Of a stretch of 59,316 bases of DNA, positions 1-7,879 are shown piece after piece. The DNA is taken from positions 1 to 59,316 of the forward strand of contig JAZQQJ010000035.1 of assembly GCA_045629005.1 (NCBI GenBank), in the 5' to 3' direction. The DNA is from RGIG3528 sp045629005. GTDB lineage: Bacteria; Bacillota; Clostridia; Lachnospirales; Lachnospiraceae. A model generated the notes under the pieces. It saw nothing but the letters and a program-made list of their open reading frames with translations. It was not told where the DNA came from and searched no databases. A program made the position numbers and the translations under genes. The first letter of the stretch is position 1, and the number at the start of each line of letters is the position of its first letter.

Positions 1-1
1 G

Positions 2-913
2 TCCGGTAATTTCTTTGGCTGGTCCTCAGGCAATTCCTCTCTCTGGAACAACATCCTGAGTTTTATCACCCACGACGTACGTGTTGAGGGTTCCTACGCC
101 GAAGTCGAAACAACTACAGAAGGTGCCAGAATTATTTATCATGCAGGTGACGAATTTAGCGCAAATACGACCGTTACAGCCACCGTTTTTGATTCAGGCG
201 GTAATTCCTTCGTCCTGAGTCTTCCGGCCACCTCTCCGGGCATTTTTGAGGCCTCCTTTGATATGTCACTGCCCGGTGTTTACTCCATTGCTCTGAGCCA
301 GTATGAAGGTGAGGAACTTATAGGCGGTCTCAACACTGCGGCCATTAAGAAATATTCTCTCGAATATGCATTTGACTTTAATAGAAATAAAGGCGAAGCC
401 CTTCTTGACAAATACACCGCAAAGGTCGGCGGAAGTCTGATAGAAAGCCCATCGGAAGTCTTTTCTTCCAGGCTTGACAGCGTTAAAGGCATGACTGATA
501 TCACAACGCCTATACTTATTATTGCTTTACTGTTTTTCGTATTTGACATAGCCTACAGGCGCTTCAACTTCCACCTGACGGAAAAGCTTGTTAAAGCATT
601 CGCCAAGCTTAAAAAGTCCGCAAGAACGAGTAATGCAGCTGTTGCAAACGTTTCATCCACAGGTAACACTACACGTGGAGTACAAACATCGTCAGAAGTT
701 AATGCGGCTTCCAACGGCAGCACAACGTCAGGAAGCAATGCGATTTCCAACGGAAACACTCTGTCGGAAGGCAGTGCCGCATCTGCGCCCGAAACAGCTG
801 CGAATTCGCAAACCCGGCCTGCTGCAAGCGCTAAAAAGGTAACAAAAAAAGCTCCCGCAAAGGAGCCCGAAACGCTTGATCCTTCTCAGCTGCTTAACAG
901 GCTGAAGAAGTAA
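2..913 (+). CDS. C-terminal part of a large membrane protein (VWA/glutamine-amidotransferase-like family), cut by the window start
   Basis: The reading frame is open from base 2, so the start lies outside the window; the first internal ATG (263) is not the real start. The visible 303 residues hold a beta-rich extracytoplasmic part beginning SGNFFGWSSG, one transmembrane segment (about residues 165-185 of the visible part, ITTPILIIALLFFVFDIAYR) and a cytoplasmic tail of about 110 residues rich in Ser, Ala, Asn and Thr that ends in Lys-rich sequence. A beta region, then a single helix ending in FDIAYRR, resembles the C-terminal end of clostridial VWA-domain membrane proteins with an amidotransferase-like fold; the diagnostic domains are outside the window, so this is inference. 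Its last 20 bases overlap the convergent engB. Confidence 0.6.
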   Translation, partial: SGNFFGWSSGNSSLWNNILSFITHDVRVEGSYAEVETTTEGARIIYHAGDEFSANTTVTATVFDSGGNSFVLSLPATSPGIFEASFDMSLPGVYSIALSQYEGEELIGGLNTAAIKKYSLEYAFDFNRNKGEALLDKYTAKVGGSLIESPSEVFSSRLDSVKGMTDITTPILIIALLFFVFDIAYRRFNFHLTEKLVKAFAKLKKSARTSNAAVANVSSTGNTTRGVQTSSEVNAASNGSTTSGSNAISNGNTLSEGSAASAPETAANSQTRPAASAKKVTKKAPAKEPETLDPSQLLNRLKK

Positions 914-1490
914 GCTGTTCCTCAATTGTATTCCATATTTCATCCTTACCCGACTTATTTTCTGCCGAGAAAGGAATAAGCACAGCCTCCTTCGGAAGCT
1001 CAAGTCCCTCGCGGATTATCTTTAGCTGCTTCTGAAGCTGGCTTCTGTTTATTTTATCGGATTTTGTAGCAATAATAACCGGCTTATAGCCGCTGTGGAC
1101 TATATAGTCGTACATAATGCGGTCGTTTTCCGAAGGCTCGTGGCGAATATCTACAAGAAGGAAAATAAGCTTGAGTTGTTTCGATGTATTCAAATACTTC
1201 TCAATCATCTTTCCCCACTTAATCTTCGTCTCTTCCGAAACCTTTGCAAAGCCGTATCCCGGGAGGTCTACAAAGTAAAGTTTGCTCTCAACATTATAGA
1301 AATTAATTGTCTGTGTTTTTCCGGGCTGTGAAGATGTTCTCGCAAGTGACTTTCTGTTAATCAGAACATTTAAAAGAGACGACTTTCCAACGTTCGATTT
1401 GCCCGCAAAGGCAATCTCGGGAAGTACGTTCTCGGGGAGTTTACTCGTTATTCCACAAACTGTCTCAAGTGATACATTGTTTACGTTCAT
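894..1490 (-). CDS. engB: Ribosome biogenesis GTP-binding protein EngB (YihA/YsxC)
   Basis: A 198-residue GTPase of the TrmE-Era-EngA-EngB class, needed in bacteria for late 50S subunit assembly. The G motifs are clear: G1 GKSNVGKS (30-37), G3 DLPGYG (75-80), G4 TKSD (142-145) and a G5-like SAE near residue 175. Length matches the family. GGAAGG lies 5 bases before the ATG at 1490. It follows rpsR after a short hairpin, so it may be read partly from the rpsF promoter. The 3' end overlaps the tail of the convergent membrane-protein gene by 20 bases. Confidence 0.96.
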   Translation of the reverse strand: MNVNNVSLETVCGITSKLPENVLPEIAFAGKSNVGKSSLLNVLINRKSLARTSSQPGKTQTINFYNVESKLYFVDLPGYGFAKVSEETKIKWGKMIEKYLNTSKQLKLIFLLVDIRHEPSENDRIMYDYIVHSGYKPVIIATKSDKINRSQLQKQLKIIREGLELPKEAVLIPFSAENKSGKDEIWNTIEEQLTSSAC

Positions 1491-1513
1491 ATAAACCTTC
1501 CTTGACTTAAAAC

Positions 1514-1536
1514 GCCCACCATATAAAATGGTGGGC
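1514..1536 (-). terminator. Hairpin after rpsR, weak terminator
   Basis: Perfect 9-bp stem GCCCACCAT/ATGGTGGGC with a 5-base loop, followed on the minus strand by GTTTTAAG. The short U-run suggests partial termination and read-through into engB. Confidence 0.6.
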
Positions 1537-1552
1537 TGTGCTTAGCTGTTAA

Positions 1553-1825
1553 TTACTCAACTGTGTAAGGCATAAGTGCTACGTGACGTGCACGCTTAAC
1601 TGCTGTTGTAAGCAGTCTCTGGTGCTTAGCACATGTACCTGTAATACGTCTGGGAAGGATTTTGCCTCTCTCAGATACGTATCTGGATAACTTCTTTGTA
1701 TCCTTATAGCTGATCTCTGCATTTGTCTTGTCTGCACAGAAAGCACAAACTTTCTTTCTTCTGCGAATGACACGTCTCTTCATCGGAGCATCTGTCTTCT
1801 CAGTTCTGGCTGTCTTCTCTGCCAT
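1553..1825 (-). CDS. rpsR: 30S ribosomal protein bS18
   Basis: 90 residues, the usual length for bS18. The basic N-terminal part holds RRRKKVCAFCADK (about residues 22-34) and the core motif LSRYVSERGKILPRRITGTC (46-65), typical of the family. bS18 binds 16S rRNA as a heterodimer with bS6 in the 30S platform. It is last in the rpsF-ssb-rpsR operon, 39 bases after ssb, with AGGAGG 8 bases before the ATG. The CxxC pair suggests a zinc-binding form (inference). Confidence 0.97.
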   Translation of the reverse strand: MAEKTARTEKTDAPMKRRVIRRRKKVCAFCADKTNAEISYKDTKKLSRYVSERGKILPRRITGTCAKHQRLLTTAVKRARHVALMPYTVE

Positions 1826-1864
1826 AATATTTCCTCCTATTCAATCGATGTTGTAAGCTTTATC

Positions 1865-2305
1865 CTATGCGAACGGAAGTTCTTCGTCAATGGCATCCGG
1901 GATGCTCATGAAGCCTGCGTCTGCGCCACTGGGCTGAGGTCTCTCATAGCTCTGTGACTGTCCGCCGCCCTGAGAAGCATTCTTGCTCTCAGCGAATTCG
2001 ATGTCGTCAAGCACAACGTCTGTTGTGTAGACTTTCTGTCCGTCCTTGTTTGTGTAGCTGCCGGTCTGAATACGTCCCTGACAAGCTACCTTTGTACCCT
2101 GTCTCAGATATTTCTCAACAAACTCTGCTGTCTTGCCAAAAGCTACACAGCCAATGAAGTCTGCATTCTGCTCACCATTGTCGTTGGAGCGGCTGAAACG
2201 TCTGTCAACTGCTACCGTGAAACGCGCAATTGCGGAATTATCTTTCTGGGAATATGTGATGTTAGGGTCTCTTGTGAGTCTGCCCATAAGTATGACTCTG
2301 TTCAT
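1865..2305 (-). CDS. ssb: Single-stranded DNA-binding protein
   Basis: 146 residues. The N-terminal OB-fold begins MNRVILMGRLTRDPNITYSQ and runs to about residue 105; a short Gly/Gln/Ser-rich linker follows and the protein ends in the acidic tip DEELPFA that recruits repair and replication partners. SSB coats single-stranded DNA in replication, recombination and repair. It sits between rpsF and rpsR, 19 bases after rpsF, the usual arrangement in Firmicutes. AGGAGG lies 10 bases before the ATG. Confidence 0.97.
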   Translation of the reverse strand: MNRVILMGRLTRDPNITYSQKDNSAIARFTVAVDRRFSRSNDNGEQNADFIGCVAFGKTAEFVEKYLRQGTKVACQGRIQTGSYTNKDGQKVYTTDVVLDDIEFAESKNASQGGGQSQSYERPQPSGADAGFMSIPDAIDEELPFA

Positions 2306-2324
2306 TTAGGAAATCCTCCTACTA

Positions 2325-2612
2325 TTATGCCTCAAGTTTTGTGCATAAGAATCTGAGAACGTTGTCCCTTGTGCGAAGTCTGTCTTCGATTTCTGCGGGA
2401 GCAGTTGTCTCAGCATCGAACTGAATGAAGTAGTAATAGCCTTCGTTCATCTTCTGAACTTCGTAAGCAAGCTTCTTCTTACCCCACTCTTCAACGTTCT
2501 TGATTTCGCCGCCGAATCTGGTGATAAGCTTCTTTGCATCTTCTACGGATGCGTTTCTTACGTCGTCCTCTACTTTTGCATTAACAACTAAACATAATTC
2601 ATAATTGCTCAT
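2325..2612 (-). CDS. rpsF: 30S ribosomal protein bS6
   Basis: 95 residues starting MSNYELCLVVNAKVEDD, with the conserved WGKKKLAYEVQKMNEGYYYF segment (43-62) of bS6. The protein pairs with bS18 on 16S rRNA. First gene of the rpsF-ssb-rpsR operon, read from a near-consensus promoter (2697-2725) through a leader of about 80 bases with one strong hairpin. AGGAGG lies 10 bases before the ATG. Confidence 0.97.
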   Translation of the reverse strand: MSNYELCLVVNAKVEDDVRNASVEDAKKLITRFGGEIKNVEEWGKKKLAYEVQKMNEGYYYFIQFDAETTAPAEIEDRLRTRDNVLRFLCTKLEA

Positions 2613-2644
2613 AGTTGTGTTGCACCTCCTTCTGGTCTTATTTG

Positions 2645-2669
2645 GCCGATGCCTGACGAGAGCATCAGC
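2645..2669 (-). promoter_or_regulatory. Hairpin in the rpsF leader, possible ribosomal-protein autoregulatory site
   Basis: An 8-bp stem GCTGATGC/GCATCGGC with a 9-base loop lies in the 5' leader about 33 bases before the rpsF start. Leaders of rpsF operons often carry an S6:S18-binding hairpin that represses the operon; I see the hairpin but cannot confirm the motif. Confidence 0.4.
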
Positions 2670-2696
2670 AAGGAATTTAACTCGTCACGAAGTGAT

Positions 2697-2725
2697 AATA
2701 TAACACGTAAAGCGTGCTGTGTCAA
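2697..2725 (-). promoter_or_regulatory. Sigma-A promoter of rpsF-ssb-rpsR
   Basis: TTGACA (2720-2725) and TATATT (2697-2702) with 17 bases between, on the minus strand. The -35 box overlaps the loop of the 12-bp hairpin at 2710-2738. Confidence 0.85.
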
Positions 2726-2738
2726 CCACAACACGCTT
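2710..2738 (-). terminator. 12-bp hairpin after the DUF1846 gene, overlapping the rpsF -35 box
   Basis: On the minus strand AAGCGTGTTGTG pairs with CACAGCACGCTT around a 5-base loop, with one G-U pair, 19 bases after the DUF1846 stop codon. It lacks a long U-run (TTTACG follows), so it may be a weak terminator or an mRNA-stabilising stem. Confidence 0.5.
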
Positions 2739-2756
2739 CTCTTGCAAAAATGATAA

Positions 2757-4241
2757 TCACCCGTGATAAAGCTTCTGGGTCTGGTATTTGGGCTCTGAAG
2801 TAATGTTTACTCCAAGCTTTCTGAATACGTTTCTGTCTACTTCGGAAAGGATGACGGTGGAGTGCACTTCACAGCCACGGAGCTTGTGAAGCTGTTCCAT
2901 GGCAAGCCTTGCATTTTCATCGGTTGCGGCGCATATGGAGAGTGCAACAAGAACCTCATCGGTATGAAGCCTCGGATTATGATTACCAAGCACGTCTGTC
3001 TTTAGTTTCTGGACAGGCTCAATGACAGTCGGGGAAATCAGTTCAGTAGTGTCGGGGATATTTGCAAGTGCCTTTACACAATTGAGAAGAAGCGCTGCGG
3101 AGGCGCCAAGGAGCGAGCTTGTTCTTCCGGTAATAATACGTCCGTCCGGCAACTCAGCAGCCGCTGCAGGAGCACCTGTAAGCTCTGCTTTGACGTTTGC
3201 AGCCCCAACAACCTTACGAGACTCGGGGGTAACGCCAACCTGCTCCATAATGAGCTTAATTTTGAGTATTTCTTCTTCGGAACCGATGCCGTTACGCTTA
3301 TTAACAAGTGCCTGGTAGTATCGTCTGATTATTTCTTCCTTGGATGCTTCGGAAACGGCCTCATCATCGATAATGCAGTTTCCTACCATATTTACGCCCA
3401 TATCCGTAGGCGACTTATAAGGTGATTCTCCGAGAATCTGACGGAACATTGCGTTAAGAACAGGGAACACTTCCACGTCTCTGTTATAGTTTACCGTTGT
3501 AACACCGTATGCCTCAAGGTGATACGGGTCAATCATATTGACATCGTTCAGATCGGCTGTTGCTGCTTCGTATGCCATATTTACCGGATGGCGGAGCGGC
3601 ATATTCCAAATAGGGAATGTCTCGAATTTGGCGTAGCCGGACTTGATGCCGCGTTTATTGACATGGTAAAGCTGTGAAAGGCATGTTGCCATCTTACCGC
3701 TGCCGGGGCCCGGTGCAGTAACTACAACAAGCTTTCTTTCTGTTTCAATATATTCGTTCTTTCCAAATCCTTCTTCGCTTACGATAAGCGGGATGTTTGC
3801 GGGATAGCCCGGAATCGTGTAATGATGGTAAACCTTTATTCCAAGTGTCTGAAGCTTCTTTGCATAGGCAACTGCTGCAGGCTGGTCTGCATATCTTGTC
3901 ATAACTACGGAACCGACATAGAGACCGTATCCTCGGAATGCATCAATAAGACGAAGCACATCCATATCGTAAGTAATACCAAGGTCTCCGCGGACTTTGT
4001 TCTTTTCAATGTCACTTGCATTGATGGCGAGCACTATTTCGGCCTCATCCTTCATCTCTACGAGCATCTTGATTTTAGAGTCGGGTTTAAAGCCCGGAAG
4101 AACTCTTGATGCGTGGAAGTCGTCAAAGAGTTTACCTCCAAACTCGAGATAAAGCTTACCGCCAAAGGAGTTGATTCTTTCGAGAATCTTCTCGGATTGT
4201 GTCTTCAAATACAACTCATTGTCAAAACCGATTCGTGTCAT
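2757..4241 (-). CDS. DUF1846 family protein
   Basis: 494 residues, typical length for DUF1846 and similar over its whole length to what I recall of that family (starts MTRIGFDNELYLKTQSEKIL). A P-loop-like element APGPGSGKMA is near residues 176-185. No signal peptide or membrane segment, so cytosolic. The function of the family is not established to my knowledge; the loop suggests nucleotide or phosphate binding (inference). GGAGG lies 5 bases before the ATG, and uppP ends 17 bases upstream, so the two are probably co-transcribed. Confidence 0.85.
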   Translation of the reverse strand: MTRIGFDNELYLKTQSEKILERINSFGGKLYLEFGGKLFDDFHASRVLPGFKPDSKIKMLVEMKDEAEIVLAINASDIEKNKVRGDLGITYDMDVLRLIDAFRGYGLYVGSVVMTRYADQPAAVAYAKKLQTLGIKVYHHYTIPGYPANIPLIVSEEGFGKNEYIETERKLVVVTAPGPGSGKMATCLSQLYHVNKRGIKSGYAKFETFPIWNMPLRHPVNMAYEAATADLNDVNMIDPYHLEAYGVTTVNYNRDVEVFPVLNAMFRQILGESPYKSPTDMGVNMVGNCIIDDEAVSEASKEEIIRRYYQALVNKRNGIGSEEEILKIKLIMEQVGVTPESRKVVGAANVKAELTGAPAAAAELPDGRIITGRTSSLLGASAALLLNCVKALANIPDTTELISPTVIEPVQKLKTDVLGNHNPRLHTDEVLVALSICAATDENARLAMEQLHKLRGCEVHSTVILSEVDRNVFRKLGVNITSEPKYQTQKLYHG

Positions 4242-4258
4242 GTCCGCCTCCGATCATT

Positions 4259-5113
4259 TTATGCAAACAACCCTAAAACACCTGCAAGAATAACGATAAT
4301 ACCAAGAACTATTCTGTACCATCCGAACACACGGAAATCGTGCTTCTTTATGTAATTCATAAGGAACTTCAAAACAAGGAGAGAAACCGCAAACGCAACG
4401 ACCATACCAACCGCAAGAACTCCGAGCTCCGCTGTTGTGAAGTCAAAGCCGTACTTTACAACCTTCAGAAGGCTTGCACCGAACATAACGGGAATTGCAA
4501 GGAAGAATGTAAATTCCGCTGCCACAGGCCTTGCGACTCCGATAAGGAGTGCGCCTACTATTGTTGCGCCGGAACGGGATGTGCCCGGGAAAACAGCTGC
4601 GATTACCTGAAATACGCCGATAATAAGTGCAGTTTTAAAAGTGATTTCAGAGAGTGCATTTATCTTGTGTTCCTTGCCTTTGTGAAGGGTTTCGATAATG
4701 ATAAAAGCTATACCGAAAACGATAAGCGCAATAGCAACACAGATGTAATTGTAAAACAAATCGTTAAAAAGATCGTCAAAGAGCAGTCCGACAATGGCTG
4801 CAGGCACACAGGCAACAAGTATCTTTGCCCAGAGAAGCCATCTGTCTTTTACAAAGACCGATTCAGAGCCGGTCTCTTCTTTAAACTTTTTCGTAAAAGC
4901 AAAAGGCCAGATTTTTCTGAAAAACATAAGGATAACCGCAATGATGGCCCCAAGCTGTATTACGACATCGAACATCTCCAGAAATTCGTAACTCACGGAC
5001 TCCATGGGAAGAATCTTTTCAAGAATGATAAGATGTCCTGTGCTGCTGATAGGCAGCCATTCGGTTATACCTTCAACAAGACCGTAAATAGCGGCTTTTA
5101 ATAAATCAAGCAT
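4259..5113 (-). CDS. uppP: Undecaprenyl-diphosphatase UppP (BacA)
   Basis: 284-residue polytopic membrane enzyme that dephosphorylates undecaprenyl diphosphate, recycling the lipid carrier of peptidoglycan synthesis; it can give bacitracin resistance. Signature motifs are present: GLVEGITEWLPISSTGHLII near residues 10-29 and PGTSRSGATI near 175-184, which carry the catalytic Glu, His and Arg. Start chosen at the ATG at 5113 because GGAGGA lies 4-5 bases upstream; a TTG four codons earlier would put the ribosome site inside the gene. Probably co-transcribed with the DUF1846 gene 17 bases downstream. Confidence 0.95.
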   Translation of the reverse strand: MLDLLKAAIYGLVEGITEWLPISSTGHLIILEKILPMESVSYEFLEMFDVVIQLGAIIAVILMFFRKIWPFAFTKKFKEETGSESVFVKDRWLLWAKILVACVPAAIVGLLFDDLFNDLFYNYICVAIALIVFGIAFIIIETLHKGKEHKINALSEITFKTALIIGVFQVIAAVFPGTSRSGATIVGALLIGVARPVAAEFTFFLAIPVMFGASLLKVVKYGFDFTTAELGVLAVGMVVAFAVSLLVLKFLMNYIKKHDFRVFGWYRIVLGIIVILAGVLGLFA

Positions 5114-5257
5114 AACATCCTCCAATAATATACAAAAAAAGAAAATACTCTTATATTTGCTAAAAACAAAAATCAGAGTGATTTTAGCACAACACTTTCT
5201 TTAAAACAAGATTATCATAGGTATCCAAAACACTTTCTTTTTAATTTCAATACCAAA

Positions 5258-5371
5258 TCAGGCCTCGTTTGCTATGTTTTTCTTCCCCTCGGTATCTGTA
5301 TGAGCAAAGAAAGCCATGGGACAGCCAGCGCCGCCAATGACAGCCATGACATCCTTTGCAGTAAAACGCAT
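5258..5371 (-). CDS. Possible 37-residue peptide of unknown function
   Basis: A short frame starting MRFTAKDVMAVIGGAGCPMA, with two Cys/Met-flanked small residues and a polar tail. I do not recognise it. Support is from context: a near-consensus promoter (5402-5430) points at it, the predicted leader is about 25 bases, and GAGAG lies 8 bases before the ATG. A Gly-Gly at 13-14 could be a peptide processing site, but no exporter or modifying enzyme is nearby. A frame upstream extends it to 66 codons, but that would start inside the promoter. Confidence 0.35.
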   Translation of the reverse strand: MRFTAKDVMAVIGGAGCPMAFFAHTDTEGKKNIANEA

Positions 5372-5401
5372 GTCAATAACTCTCTTTTTTATAATCTTGA
5401 C

Positions 5402-5430
5402 ATAATGTGATAATATGATACCAGTGTCAA
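5402..5430 (-). promoter_or_regulatory. Promoter for the possible small gene
   Basis: TTGACA (5425-5430), 17 bases, CATTAT (5402-5407) on the minus strand, back to back with the mnmA promoter. Confidence 0.55.
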
Positions 5431-5446
5431 AAGTTCGATAACTTAC

Positions 5447-5474
5447 TTGAAAAAGCATTGATGACGTTTATAAT
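5447..5474 (+). promoter_or_regulatory. Promoter of mnmA
   Basis: TTGAAA (5447-5452), 16 bases, TATAAT (5469-5474); about 95 bases of leader before the mnmA ATG. Confidence 0.6.
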
Positions 5475-5574
5475 GCACAAAAGTATGAGAAAGCAGCCAT
5501 TTTTTCAAAAAAATGTAGCCCCCCATGCACAACTTATGACACTCATTACACCTCTCACACATTAAGGAGAATAA

Positions 5575-6609
5575 ATGAACGAGAAAAAAGTCATCGTCGG
5601 GCTTTCCGGCGGTGTTGATTCCGCTATAACAGCATATTTATTAAAGGAGCAGGGTTACGAAGTCATCGGGACCACTGTTATAATTTATGGTGATGAAGAT
5701 AAAGATGTCAGACTGATTGCCGGACACCTTGGCATAGAGCTTCAAACCATTGATTTCCGAGATGTTTTTAAGCAGGAAGTTATCGACAACTTCGCGGAAG
5801 AATATCAAAAAGCCTGCACTCCCAATCCATGCGTACGTTGCAACAGGTACATCAAATGGCAGGCCCTTTTGAAATGTGCCGATGAAAATGATGCCGCATA
5901 CATTGCAACAGGCCACTATGCACGCATTGACAAACTCGAGAACGGACGCTATTCCGTGCACAAGGCAGATGCAAAGGAAAAAGACCAGACCTACGTTCTT
6001 TGCATGCTTACACAGGAGCAGCTTTCCCGTACACTTATGCCTCTTTACGGTTTAAAAAAGGACGAAGTGCGTGCCATTGCCGAGAAGATTAATCTTCCCG
6101 TTTTCGACAAACCCGACAGTCAGGACATTTGCTTTATTCCCGACGGCGATTATGCAGGCTTCCTTGAAAACAACTGTAATATCACTTTGCCTGCGGGAGA
6201 TTTCATAGACGAAGCCGGAAAGAAGCTCGGACGTCACAAGGGCATTCATCACTACACTATAGGACAGCGTCGCGGGCTGGAGTTCGCAGCCGGCACACGA
6301 GTGTACGTCACCGATATAAATGCTTCAGATAATTCTGTTACCTTAGGCAATAACGAATCGCTTTTCAAGACCGAATGCTTCTTTGACAACGTTAATTTTA
6401 TGGGCGAAGCCTGTTTCACAAGCAGCGACTACACCGCAAAGGTGCGCTACGGAAACACCGAAATCCCTTGCACAATTGCTTCCGTTTCCGAAGACATTTA
6501 TAAATGCACATTCAAAAAGCCCGTCCGGGCAATTACGCCGGGACAGGCCATAGTTATTTACAAAAATGATGTTGTTGTAGCAGGTGGCAGAATTATAAAG
6601 CTTTCTTAA
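5575..6609 (+). CDS. mnmA: tRNA-uridine 2-sulfurtransferase MnmA
   Basis: 344 residues. MnmA adenylates and then thiolates U34 in the anticodons of Lys, Glu and Gln tRNAs. The PP-loop SGGVDS is at 11-16, the ATGHYAR motif at 111-117, and the two catalytic cysteines fit C89 (in CVRCN) and C186 (in SQDICFI), with the IGQRRGL motif near residue 229. AAGGAG precedes the ATG by 6 bases. The persulfide donor (IscS/NifS) is not adjacent. The last 17 bases overlap the 3' end of the convergent thrH. Confidence 0.93.
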   Translation: MNEKKVIVGLSGGVDSAITAYLLKEQGYEVIGTTVIIYGDEDKDVRLIAGHLGIELQTIDFRDVFKQEVIDNFAEEYQKACTPNPCVRCNRYIKWQALLKCADENDAAYIATGHYARIDKLENGRYSVHKADAKEKDQTYVLCMLTQEQLSRTLMPLYGLKKDEVRAIAEKINLPVFDKPDSQDICFIPDGDYAGFLENNCNITLPAGDFIDEAGKKLGRHKGIHHYTIGQRRGLEFAAGTRVYVTDINASDNSVTLGNNESLFKTECFFDNVNFMGEACFTSSDYTAKVRYGNTEIPCTIASVSEDIYKCTFKKPVRAITPGQAIVIYKNDVVVAGGRIIKLS

Positions 6610-7192
6610 TAGCATCAAGTAAGTCGTCAAACTCTTCAAAAGCAGGCAGGTCAGGATTGTCTGCTTTTATTTTGTCTGTACTCTTAAAGAGGAAGCCTGC
6701 TTTGCTGGCACGAATCATGCCGAGGTCATTGTAGCTGTCACCGGAAGCTATTGTTTCATAGCCGATGGACTGGAGTGCTTTTACGGTTGAAAGCTTGGAC
6801 TGTGCTATGCGCATTTTGTAGCCAGTAATTTCACCGTTATCAGCAACTTCAAGAGTATTGCAGAAAATTGTGGGCCAGTCAAGCTTCTCCATAAGAGGCG
6901 TTGCAAACTGTGTAAATGTATCACTTAAAATGATTACCTGAGTAATCTTTCTAAGTTCATCAAGGAACTTCTTTGCGCCCGGAAGGGGATCGATTTTAGC
7001 GATAACAGCCTGGATTTCTTTAAGACCGAGACCATGCTCCTTAAGAATGCCAATGCGCCACTTCATAAGCTTATCGTAATCAGGCTCGTCACGAGTAGTT
7101 CTTTTAAGCTCGGGAATGCCCGAAGCCTCAGCAAAAGCAATCCATATTTCAGGGACAAGTACGCCCTCCATATCAAGACAAACAACGTTCAT
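6593..7192 (-). CDS. thrH: Bifunctional phosphoserine phosphatase/homoserine phosphotransferase ThrH
   Basis: 199-residue HAD-family enzyme. Motif I is DMEGVLVPE (7-15), the ThrH variant of DxDxT with Glu in the third place; motif II is in VIILSDTFTQF near residue 92, and motif III SGDSYNDLGM near 150. ThrH can hydrolyse phosphoserine and move the phosphate to homoserine. AGGAGG lies before the ATG. It follows the tandem PII-like gene after 12 bases and is probably the third gene of that operon, linking it loosely to amino-acid metabolism. Confidence 0.9.
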   Translation of the reverse strand: MNVVCLDMEGVLVPEIWIAFAEASGIPELKRTTRDEPDYDKLMKWRIGILKEHGLGLKEIQAVIAKIDPLPGAKKFLDELRKITQVIILSDTFTQFATPLMEKLDWPTIFCNTLEVADNGEITGYKMRIAQSKLSTVKALQSIGYETIASGDSYNDLGMIRASKAGFLFKSTDKIKADNPDLPAFEEFDDLLDAIKKAL

Positions 7193-7204
7193 AAATATAT
7201 CCTC

Positions 7205-7879
7205 CTAATATTCTTCGTCAAATGCACGTATTCCGGCAACTTCAGAAACCGGTAACGAGAAGCTTATTGCGCCTACTTTTGTTCCGACGCCGCAGTTCTC
7301 GTTGATGGCTTTCATAATATCACTTTTCCTGTTTTGTGCAGCAAGAATATAAATGATATCCTTTTCATCCGCAAGAGAAACACCGTGGAAAAGCTTCGAG
7401 GGCATCTTACCCGTTCCCTTTGCATGGAAAACCGTGCCGCCTCTTGCACCTGCAGAGCGGGCTGCCTCCATTACAACATCGGAGTATCCATCATTCAATA
7501 TTACGACTATAAGTTCATGGTCGAAATTCATATCAGGTACCTTTCCTTCAAGTGTCTGTCCGTCGGTAAGCATTTCCAGCGTAGTCCTTCCGTTAATGCT
7601 TTTCATTGGAATCGATGCAATAACACCGTTTCCCGGAATATCAATAAACAACTTTCTTTTTGCTGCTCTTATAAGTGCCTTCACGGATGGGCCTGAAGCA
7701 ATCGCGGTAATAACACACTTTTCCGTTTCTTCAAGGTCATACAGTGACAAGTGCTCTCTCGTAGCCGTTCCGAAGCCGAGATTCTGAAAAACCGTTGTCA
7801 TTGAAAGGCTTCTGTGGAGTTCTATAAGTTCGTCGGCACGTTCTCTGTCAACAATACTGAGCGTCATGTACAATTCCAT
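7205..7879 (-). CDS. Tandem PII-like protein, partner of the DUF1538 membrane protein
   Basis: 224 residues with two PII-like halves. The C-terminal half (about 110-215) is clearest: LNDGYSDVVMEAARSAGARG followed by GTVFHAKGTG is the PII B-loop region. The N-terminal half (about 1-105) has the same order of strands and helices but a diverged B-loop and T-loop. PII proteins form trimers that sense 2-oxoglutarate and ATP/ADP and gate transporters. Start at 7879: GGAGGTG precedes it and its ATG overlaps the DUF1538 stop in TAATG, so the two are translationally coupled. The likely job is control of the DUF1538 protein (inference). Confidence 0.75.
   Translation of the reverse strand: MELYMTLSIVDRERADELIELHRSLSMTTVFQNLGFGTATREHLSLYDLEETEKCVITAIASGPSVKALIRAAKRKLFIDIPGNGVIASIPMKSINGRTTLEMLTDGQTLEGKVPDMNFDHELIVVILNDGYSDVVMEAARSAGARGGTVFHAKGTGKMPSKLFHGVSLADEKDIIYILAAQNRKSDIMKAINENCGVGTKVGAISFSLPVSEVAGIRAFDEEY

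Noticed and set aside
4340..5101. 253-codon open frame on the plus strand
   Set aside because: It is antisense to uppP, whose conserved motifs and ribosome site are clear; no ribosome site or family match on this strand.
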